DNA from: Dehalococcoidia bacterium
Lineage (GTDB): Bacteria; Chloroflexota; Dehalococcoidia; Dehalococcoidales; UBA1222
DNA: 5,146 bases
Assembly (NCBI GenBank): GCA_009786345.1
Contig: WQTJ01000071.1
Coordinates: 1 to 5,146 of the forward strand
Direction of reading: 5' to 3'
Under the pieces are notes generated by a model. The model was not told the DNA's origin. It made no database searches and saw only the letters and a list, made by a program, of their open reading frames with translations. Shown here one piece after another: positions 1-5,146 of the stretch. The position numbers were made by a program, and so were the translations under genes. Numbering within the stretch: position 1 is the first letter of the stretch; the number at the start of each line of letters is the position of its first letter.

Positions 1-943
1 GCAAATAGTGATTCCCACTTACCCGCTTATCGGCAACTACGGTATCAATAATAACGATTTTGAATCTGATCGCATACGAGTAAGTGGTCTTGTAGTACGT
101 GAGAACTGCTTTGAGCCAAGCCATTACCAAAGCAATAAAACTATAAATGACTATTTGTTAGAGGCCAACGTTCCTGGCATTGCAGGGCTTGATACGCGCT
201 CAATAACACGTAAGTTGCGCAATTACGGTGTCATGCTCGGCATACTTACATCTAAGCGCACCCCTCAAGAAGCAGTAGAGATGCTGCACAGCACTCCAGC
301 CTACGACACACAGGATTTCGTCAAAGGAGTATCAACTAAGGAACCTTTCAATTTCCATCCGGAAGAAGGATGCAACCGTCGCAACATTGTAATAGTAGAT
401 TATGGCTGCAATTACAGTATCATGCGCATGTTACGCAGGCTTGACTGCAACGTGAAAGTAGTGCCTTGCACTGCAACTGCCAAAGAGATTCTAGCTTACA
501 CTCCAGATGGTGTACTACTTTCTCCCGGGCCAGGCAACCCAGAATTGCTGGATTATGCTGTATATAATATTCGCGGGCTCATTGGTTATAAACCCATCAT
601 GGGCATCTGTCTAGGAGGACAGATTATCGCACGTGCTTTCGGTGGCAAAACTTTCAAACTCAAGTTTGGACATCACGGCGGAAACCATCCAGTGAAAGAA
701 ATATCAACAGGATGTGTGCATATTAGCACCCAAAATCATGGCTATGCCGTTGATCCAGACAGTCTAAAAGATGGGTTGGAAATAAGTCACATCAGCTTAA
801 ACGATAACACCATTGAAGGTTTGTACCACAAGGATCTGCCCATACTCACAACCCAATATCACTCGGAAACATCAATGGGGCCACTGAGCAATTTTTGTAT
901 CATTGACCAATTTATGCAGATGATAGATAAAGAAAAACATTAA
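1..943 (+). CDS. carA: Carbamoyl-phosphate synthase small (glutaminase) subunit, 5'-truncated by the window edge
   Basis: CarA hydrolyses glutamine and channels the ammonia to CarB in the cytoplasmic carbamoyl-phosphate synthase that feeds pyrimidine and arginine synthesis. The frame is already open at base 2 and reads [14 protein letters not shown], the family's internal (R)QIVxxTYPxIGN motif, so the GTG at base 8 is an internal valine and about 50 N-terminal residues lie upstream. Counting from that valine, the CarA-specific N-terminal domain carries [12 protein letters not shown] (60-71). The class I glutamine amidotransferase domain starts near 126, with SPGPGNP (172-178), the nucleophile in GICLGGQ (Cys201, bases 608-610), [10 protein letters not shown] (220-229), TQNHGYAVD (241-249), and the catalytic His285 and Glu287 in QYHSET. 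The catalytic triad is intact. Unusual positions are GICLGGQ where GICLGHQ is usual, GCNYSI where GxKxNI is usual, and SMGP where SPGP is usual. carB follows after 11 bases. Identity is near certain; full activity is inferred. Confidence 0.96.
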   Translation, partial: QIVIPTYPLIGNYGINNNDFESDRIRVSGLVVRENCFEPSHYQSNKTINDYLLEANVPGIAGLDTRSITRKLRNYGVMLGILTSKRTPQEAVEMLHSTPAYDTQDFVKGVSTKEPFNFHPEEGCNRRNIVIVDYGCNYSIMRMLRRLDCNVKVVPCTATAKEILAYTPDGVLLSPGPGNPELLDYAVYNIRGLIGYKPIMGICLGGQIIARAFGGKTFKLKFGHHGGNHPVKEISTGCVHISTQNHGYAVDPDSLKDGLEISHISLNDNTIEGLYHKDLPILTTQYHSETSMGPLSNFCIIDQFMQMIDKEKH

Positions 944-954
944 TTTTCACTACA

Positions 955-3900
955 ATGAAAGAGCAGGAGAACACCGCATTGATTACTAAACCTAAAAAAG
1001 TGCTCATCATAGGCAGCGGTCCTATTATAATCGGACAAGCCGCCGAGTTTGACTATGCCGGCACGCAAGCCTGCAAAGCAATGCGCGAAGAAGGCGTTAT
1101 TTCTGTGTTAGTCAACTCAAACCCGGCAACTATAATGACAGATGAGGAAATCGCCGACATAGTTTACATTGAGCCATTAACAGTGGAAATGATAACCCGC
1201 ATAATTGAGCGCGAGCGCCCAGACGGGCTCCTGCCAACTTTCGGCGGGCAGACAGGACTCAACCTTGCAGTGGCACTAGCCGATGCCGGGGTTCTGGAAA
1301 AGTACAACGTGCGTCCACTCGGCACATCCATTGATACCATCCGTACTGCCGAAGATCGTGAATTATTCAAGAAACTTCTGTTAAAAATCGGTGAACCGGT
1401 GCCTCAATCCGCAACAGTCACCACATTAGAAGATGCACGCAAAATCGCTGGTGAAATAGGTCTGCCGGTAGTAATCAGACCATCTTTTACCCTTGGCGGA
1501 ACTGGCGGTGGTATGGCTCATACTTGGGAAGAGCTTGATACCATTGTTACCGGCGGCTTGATGGCTTCGCCCACACATCAAGTGCTAGTAGAGAAGTCCG
1601 TAGCCGGGTGGAAAGAGATCGAATATGAGGTAATGCGGGATGCTGCTGATACTTGTATCACAGTGTGCTGTATGGAAAATTTCGACCCTGTTGGCATCCA
1701 TACCGGCGACAGTATTGTGATAGCTCCGTCTCAGACACTCACTAGTAACGAATACCAAATGCTGCGCTCAGCGTCATTGAAAATCATTCGCGCCCTTAAA
1801 ATTGAGGGAGGCTGCAATGTTCAATTTGCCCTCAACCCTACATCCAACGAATACGTAGTCATTGAAGTCAACCCGCGTGTCAGCCGCTCTTCGGCTCTTG
1901 CCAGTAAAGCCACCGGGTATCCAATCGCACGCGTAGCTTCCAAAATTGCCTTCGGCAAACGCTTAGACGAGATACCAAATGCCATAACCGGCAAGACACT
2001 CGCCTCTTTTGAGCCCACGGTTGACTACATCGTAGTTAAAATACCGCGCTGGCCGTTTGATAAGTTCGCATCAGGTGATAGACTGCTTGGCACACAGATG
2101 AAAGCCACTGGTGAAGTAATGGCTATTGACCGCACCTTTGAAGCAGCACTTGGCAAAGCTATACGCTCATTAGAGTTCGGGAAAAAGACACTATTGTGGG
2201 AAGACCCTCACTGGGAAACAAACGAAAGCCAATTTGATTACTCAAAAGCGACTGATATACGCTTGTGGGCCATCATGGCAGCACTAAGGCGCGGGATTAC
2301 ACCTGAAATCATCGCTAATAAAACTAAGATAGACTTGTGGTTTCTCAGCAAGATGCTCAATATCGTTAATATGGAAAAACGTCTGCTGTCACAAACTCTT
2401 AATCCAGAATTGATGTTGGAAGCCAAGCGTATGGGCTTTTCAGATGTTACAATCGGCACACTATCAGACAAGTTGCCAGCGCAAGTCAGGCAGCTTCGCC
2501 ATGAATGGGGAGTTATCCCTGTATACAAAATGGTCGATACTTGTGCCGCAGAATTTAACGCCACAACTCCATATTTCTACAGCACATACGAACTTGAGAA
2601 CGAAGCTATTCCAGCGCCTGTAAAAAAGGCCGTAGTTATCGGCAGCGGCCCAATACGCATAGCCCAAGGTATAGAATTCGACTATTGTTCCGTGCATTCA
2701 TCATGGGTTTTACGTAAAGCAGGATATCAATCTATCATGGCAAACTCCAACCCCGAAACAGTTTCTACCGACTTTGATACATCAGACAGGTTATACTTTG
2801 AGGCACTGGATACCGAAAGTTTGCTTGATATTCTAGAAAATGAAGGTTCTGGTGATGGGTGCAAAGAGCCACCTTCCATCGTACAATTCGGCGGGCAGAC
2901 AGCTATCAATTTGGCAGAACCATTGACATGCGCAGGGATGCCACTCCTTGGCTCAAGTTCAGAAACCATAGACCTAGCTGAAGACAGAGGCCGCTTTGAG
3001 GCTTTCCTCTCAGGATTGGGGATTCCGCAAGCACCAGGTGCAGCGGTCACAAATATAGAAGAGGCATTACGAACAGCAGACCTAATCGGGTATCCTGTAG
3101 TTGTCCGCCCATCGTATGTGTTGGGAGGACGCGCGATGGAAATTGTACATGATGCATCCGATCTAGCGCGCTATATGAAAGCAGCCGCAGAACTAGATAC
3201 CGGGCATCGCATCCTAATCGACAAATACCTTTTCGGCAAGGAATGTGAAATTGACGCTGTAGCCGATGGAGAAACTGTGTTCATCCCAGGCGTCATGGAA
3301 CATATTGAGCGCACAGGGGTGCACTCAGGCGATAGTATGGCAGTATATCCATCTCAAAACCTTACAAGCAGCGAAATTGACACCATAGTTGACTACTCAG
3401 TACGCATGGGGTTGGGGCTTGGTATTATGGGGTTGATGAATGTACAGTTTGTGGTAATGCACGAAAATGGTGAGTCCAAGGTGTATGTACTTGAACTAAA
3501 CCCGCGCGCATCACGCACCATTCCTTTCATTTCCAAGGTAACAGGCATCCCTATGGTAGATTTAGCTACAAATGTTATGTTAGGGCAAAGTCTCAAAGAG
3601 CAAGGGTACTATACAGGCCTTAACCCAATACGTGACCTAGTTGCAATTAAGGCGCCTGTATTTTCCATGTCTAAATTAACAGGCGTAGATACATATCTAG
3701 GGCCTGAAATGAAATCCACTGGCGAAGTTATGGGCATTGACCATGATTTTAAAGCCGCCCTAGGAAAAACTTTACTTGCAGCTGGATTGATGCTACCACA
3801 GCGTGGCAAACTGCTTATTTCAATTGCCGATCGTGACAAAGCAGAAGCATTGCCAATAATCCGACATCTGCACAAAAATGGCTACAGCTTTTTTGCGACA

Positions 3901-4212
3901 GAAGGCACCGCCGTCATGATTGAAGCAGATGGTATGCCGGTAAATGTTATTACAAAGAAACTATCTGAAGGACATCCTAACGTAGTAGATATCATCCGTG
4001 ACGGCACAGTAGACGGCGTGGTCAACACAATGACAGGAGGACGTGTACCACAGCGTGACGGGTTTGAAATCCGTAGAGCTGCCGCCGAAAAGCGCATACC
4101 TTGTTTCACATCGCTTGATACCATTGCGGCCCTATCGCAAGTACTAGATGGCAGTAGCCATATTTACAATGTTAAAACACTTCCAAACTACCGCAACAAC
4201 AAAAATGCATAG
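955..4212 (+). CDS. carB: Carbamoyl-phosphate synthase large subunit (ATP/ammonia-dependent)
   Basis: CarB uses two ATP, bicarbonate and the ammonia delivered by CarA to make carbamoyl phosphate. The 1085 residues fit the usual length of about 1070, with no break. The N-terminal carboxyphosphate half (about 1-410) has a GSGPIIIGQ loop (20-28), FGGQT (96-100), TAEDR (131-135), [13 protein letters not shown] (174-186), PSQTLTS (258-264) and EVNPRVSRS (304-312). The oligomerisation region spans about 411-555. The carbamoyl-phosphate half (about 556-940) repeats the pattern: [10 protein letters not shown] (563-572), FGGQT (645-649), [10 protein letters not shown] (717-726), [14 protein letters not shown] (781-794) and ELNPRASRT (847-855). 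The C-terminal MGS-like allosteric domain (about 948-1070) keeps ATEGTA (981-986), ITKK (999-1002) and VNTMTGG (1023-1029), which line up with the UMP/IMP-site residues I recall from E. coli CarB, so feedback by UMP is plausible. The start is uncertain: the first ATG (955) has no Shine-Dalgarno, while TTG at 979 has a good one. Confidence 0.98.
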   Translation: MKEQENTALITKPKKVLIIGSGPIIIGQAAEFDYAGTQACKAMREEGVISVLVNSNPATIMTDEEIADIVYIEPLTVEMITRIIERERPDGLLPTFGGQTGLNLAVALADAGVLEKYNVRPLGTSIDTIRTAEDRELFKKLLLKIGEPVPQSATVTTLEDARKIAGEIGLPVVIRPSFTLGGTGGGMAHTWEELDTIVTGGLMASPTHQVLVEKSVAGWKEIEYEVMRDAADTCITVCCMENFDPVGIHTGDSIVIAPSQTLTSNEYQMLRSASLKIIRALKIEGGCNVQFALNPTSNEYVVIEVNPRVSRSSALASKATGYPIARVASKIAFGKRLDEIPNAITGKTLASFEPTVDYIVVKIPRWPFDKFASGDRLLGTQMKATGEVMAIDRTFEAALGKAIRSLEFGKKTLLWEDPHWETNESQFDYSKATDIRLWAIMAALRRGITPEIIANKTKIDLWFLSKMLNIVNMEKRLLSQTLNPELMLEAKRMGFSDVTIGTLSDKLPAQVRQLRHEWGVIPVYKMVDTCAAEFNATTPYFYSTYELENEAIPAPVKKAVVIGSGPIRIAQGIEFDYCSVHSSWVLRKAGYQSIMANSNPETVSTDFDTSDRLYFEALDTESLLDILENEGSGDGCKEPPSIVQFGGQTAINLAEPLTCAGMPLLGSSSETIDLAEDRGRFEAFLSGLGIPQAPGAAVTNIEEALRTADLIGYPVVVRPSYVLGGRAMEIVHDASDLARYMKAAAELDTGHRILIDKYLFGKECEIDAVADGETVFIPGVMEHIERTGVHSGDSMAVYPSQNLTSSEIDTIVDYSVRMGLGLGIMGLMNVQFVVMHENGESKVYVLELNPRASRTIPFISKVTGIPMVDLATNVMLGQSLKEQGYYTGLNPIRDLVAIKAPVFSMSKLTGVDTYLGPEMKSTGEVMGIDHDFKAALGKTLLAAGLMLPQRGKLLISIADRDKAEALPIIRHLHKNGYSFFATEGTAVMIEADGMPVNVITKKLSEGHPNVVDIIRDGTVDGVVNTMTGGRVPQRDGFEIRRAAAEKRIPCFTSLDTIAALSQVLDGSSHIYNVKTLPNYRNNKNA
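964..981 (+). promoter_or_regulatory. Candidate ribosome-binding site and alternative TTG start inside carB
   Basis: CAGGAG at 964-969 is a good Shine-Dalgarno match and lies 9 bases before an in-frame TTG (979-981). Starting there would give a 1077-residue CarB beginning 11 residues before the GSGP nucleotide loop, which is still long enough for the family. The upstream ATG at 955 is preceded by TTTTCACTACA, which has no purine-rich element. The in-frame stop at 928-930 excludes any start further up than that. The coding ATG remains the default because ATG starts are far commoner and translation could be coupled to the end of carA. Confidence 0.35.
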
Positions 4213-4229
4213 CACAGAGCAGTAATATC

Positions 4230-5027
4230 ATGTCAAAATCATCCGCAAATGCAAGAACTCCCAAGCGTATGCTTGCTGAGGTAATCAGCAACTGCCAAGT
4301 AGCGGACGGCCTGCACCTGTTACAAGTAAATGCTCCTGAAATAGCTGCTACCGCGAACCCAGGGCAATTCGCTATGCTGCAATGCGCTGGCGCAGCTTTT
4401 CTGCGCCGTCCTTTGAGCATACATCGTATCAACGCAAATAAAACTCTTATTTCTTTCCTTTTTGCCGTAATCGGTAAAGGCACACTGTGGCTAGCACAAG
4501 CCGAAGCAGGAGATAAAATAGATGTGCTTGGACCGCTGGGTTGCGGTTTTCTACTGCATTCATCTCGCGAGATACTGTTGCTGGCAGGAGGTTTAGGCCT
4601 TGCGCCCTTAGTTTTTTTAGCAGATGAAGCACTTGCACGTGGAGCGCGCGTCAACTTAGCTTACGGCACAGCTACCAACCAGCGTTACAGTAAGCAGTTG
4701 CTGCCATCAGATGTAAATCTGATTGAGTTTACCGACGATGGCTCTTACGGAAAACATGGGTTGGTCACAGATTGCATCCCGGACTTTCTTAACAGAGCAG
4801 AGCAGATATTTGCCTGCGGACCATTGCCAATGTATCGCGCCATGTCACGACAAGCCAACTTCAAAGATCGCAACATACAAGTTTCACTGGAAACACGTAT
4901 GGCCTGTGGGCTAGGCGTTTGCTATGGTTGCACCATCAAAACCATTTCAGGGCTTCAGCAGGCATGCCATCACGGTCCAGTATTTAACATGGCAGATGTA
5001 GTTTGGGATGAAATTGCAGAAATATAG
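4230..5027 (+). CDS. pyrK: Dihydroorotate dehydrogenase class 1B electron-transfer subunit (FAD, [2Fe-2S])
   Basis: PyrK partners PyrD in the class 1B dihydroorotate dehydrogenase heterotetramer, moving electrons from the FMN of PyrD through a [2Fe-2S] cluster and FAD to NAD+, in the cytoplasm. The 265 residues hold a ferredoxin-reductase-type FAD domain (about 14-108) with NPGQFAML (43-50), the FAD motif RRPLSI (59-64) and IGKGT (81-85). The NAD domain (about 113-210) has LLLAGGLGLAPL (116-127), TDDGSYGKHGLVTD (168-181) and FACGPLPM (194-201). The C-terminal cluster has four cysteines, Cys226, Cys231, Cys234 and Cys246, spaced C-x4-C-x2-C-x11-C as in PyrK. GPLGCGF (101-107) has Cys where Asn is common. 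The first ATG is used here, but the 13 residues before Met14 look like a non-conserved extension; starting at Met14 (base 4269) gives a more typical N-terminus. Neither start has a clear Shine-Dalgarno. It lies 17 bases after carB and is the last gene of the run; pyrD is not in the window. Confidence 0.94.
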   Translation: MSKSSANARTPKRMLAEVISNCQVADGLHLLQVNAPEIAATANPGQFAMLQCAGAAFLRRPLSIHRINANKTLISFLFAVIGKGTLWLAQAEAGDKIDVLGPLGCGFLLHSSREILLLAGGLGLAPLVFLADEALARGARVNLAYGTATNQRYSKQLLPSDVNLIEFTDDGSYGKHGLVTDCIPDFLNRAEQIFACGPLPMYRAMSRQANFKDRNIQVSLETRMACGLGVCYGCTIKTISGLQQACHHGPVFNMADVVWDEIAEI

Positions 5028-5032
5028 TGTGA

Positions 5033-5048
5033 TGTATGTGGGCATACA
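5033..5048 (+). other. Short inverted repeat just after pyrK
   Basis: TGTATG (5033-5038) and CATACA (5043-5048) form a perfect 6-bp stem with the 4-base loop TGGG, 5 bases after the pyrK stop. It has no T-run behind it and is weaker than the next hairpin. It may be a minor mRNA 3'-end structure or chance. Confidence 0.3.
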
Positions 5049-5062
5049 CCATAATAGTGAAC

Positions 5063-5088
5063 TACCCCGCAGCAGAGACTGCGGGGTA
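5063..5088 (+). terminator. Perfect 10-bp GC-rich hairpin, probable end of the pyrimidine operon
   Basis: TACCCCGCAG (5063-5072) and CTGCGGGGTA (5079-5088) pair perfectly around the 6-base loop CAGAGA, 35 bases after the pyrK stop. The stem is strong enough for a terminator or an mRNA 3'-end stabiliser. The following TCTACCTAAC is not a T-run, so it does not meet the usual intrinsic-terminator pattern on the + strand. Read from the other strand the flank is GTTCACTATT, also a poor T-tract. The position between operon end and a possible convergent gene would suit a shared terminator. Confidence 0.5.
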
Positions 5089-5107
5089 TCTACCTAACCC
5101 TGCAGTC
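5077..5107 (+). other. Alternative 11-bp hairpin that competes with the preceding hairpin
   Basis: GACTGCGGGGT (5077-5087) can pair with ACCCTGCAGTC (5097-5107) as 11 pairs including one G-U, around a 9-base loop. It uses the same central segment as the right arm of the hairpin at 5063-5088, so the two structures cannot form together. The left arm of the first hairpin and the right arm of this one are near copies (ACCCCGCAG and ACCCTGCAG). This may be an imperfect repeat with no switching role. Confidence 0.4.
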
Positions 5108-5108
5108 C

Positions 5109-5146
5109 TTAATCTAGCAGCTTTAATTGCTGCTTGAGTATTTGTT
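5109..5146 (-). CDS. Possible C-terminus of a convergent gene, cut by the window end (speculative)
   Basis: Reading the minus strand from the window edge, one frame gives QILKQQLKLLD and then a TAA stop (5109-5111). The composition suits the end of an amphipathic helix, and the stop would sit 20 bases before the strong hairpin, with an 81-base gap to the pyrK stop, a normal convergent arrangement. A second minus frame is also open to a TAG at 5062-5064 (reading ...AAIKAARLRTAGLGRYP...), and it would run through the hairpin. Eleven residues cannot identify a gene, and neither frame may be coding. Confidence 0.2.
   Translation of the reverse strand, partial: QILKQQLKLLD
5113..5137 (+). terminator. 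Third hairpin with a T-rich flank at the window edge
   Basis: AGCAGC (5116-5121) and GCTGCT (5129-5134) pair around TTTAATT; the stem extends by two more pairs beyond a T-T mismatch (5113-5114 with 5136-5137). It is followed by GTATTTGTT, a modest T-rich stretch cut by the window end, so it could be an intrinsic terminator on the + strand. The same bases could instead code the end of a minus-strand gene, in which case the symmetry would be incidental. Confidence 0.25.

Noticed and set aside
608..868. CarA as an inactive or ammonia-only (CPSase III-to-I like) glutaminase
   Set aside because: The Cys, His and Glu of the catalytic triad are all present, so loss of glutaminase activity is not supported despite the odd neighbouring residues.
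944..954. Promoter or attenuator between carA and carB
   Set aside because: The gap is only 11 bases with no hairpin or -10/-35 pattern; the genes are most simply co-transcribed.
2238..2697. Two minus-strand open frames of 108 and 77 codons inside carB
   Set aside because: They overlap each other and the conserved CarB oligomerisation region, and show no motif; they are antisense shadows.
4172..4654. 160-codon open frame on the minus strand overlapping the carB end and pyrK start
   Set aside because: It runs opposite to two genes with clear family motifs, and its translation is low in complexity (Ser/Ala/Pro/Arg rich) with no recognisable domain; it is a shadow of pyrK.
4723..4914. 63-codon + strand open frame within pyrK
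   Set aside because: It lies in another frame over the NAD-domain and iron-sulphur-cluster coding region, with no ribosome-binding site or family resemblance.
5063..5146. tRNA or CRISPR array in the tail region, suggested by tandem stems and repeated ACCCyGCAG
   Set aside because: There is no T-loop GTTCAAA-type motif or cloverleaf, and only two imperfect 9-base copies with no regular spacers.

Overview
This window is the 3' part of a de novo pyrimidine biosynthesis operon. All three genes are on the + strand and tightly packed: carA (5' end cut off by the window edge), carB (complete), and pyrK (complete). They are followed by about 120 bases of non-coding or convergent sequence containing several inverted repeats. 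The genes were identified from family motifs read directly in the translations. No database search was possible.

Layout: bases 1-943 encode the glutaminase (small) subunit of carbamoyl-phosphate synthase, missing roughly its first 50 residues. An 11-base gap leads to carB (955-4212), a full-length large subunit with two ATP-grasp halves, an oligomerisation linker and a C-terminal MGS-like allosteric domain. A 17-base gap leads to pyrK (4230-5027), the FAD / [2Fe-2S] electron-transfer subunit of class 1B dihydroorotate dehydrogenase. From 5028 to the end, a perfect 10-bp hairpin probably marks the operon end. Its right arm can instead pair with a third segment downstream. Near the window edge there is another hairpin, and a weak hint that a convergent gene ends there.

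How the genes work together: CarA releases ammonia from glutamine and passes it to CarB, which makes carbamoyl phosphate for pyrimidine (and arginine) synthesis. PyrK would pass electrons from the dihydroorotate dehydrogenase catalytic subunit PyrD to NAD+ further along the same pathway. The pyrD, pyrB, pyrC, pyrE and pyrF genes are not in the window; if co-transcribed, they would lie upstream.

Organism: a bacterium of intermediate base composition (somewhat under 50% GC by eye). A class 1B enzyme with PyrK occurs in Firmicutes, Chloroflexota and some other, often anaerobic, lineages. The wording of several CarB motifs reminds me of Dehalococcoidia (Chloroflexota). That placement is an inference from memory, with moderate to low confidence.

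Overall this is ordinary core metabolism and I see no new system. The points most worth a second look are the three-segment alternative hairpin after pyrK, a TTG start candidate for carB with a better ribosome-binding site than the first ATG, and atypical residues around the CarA active site.
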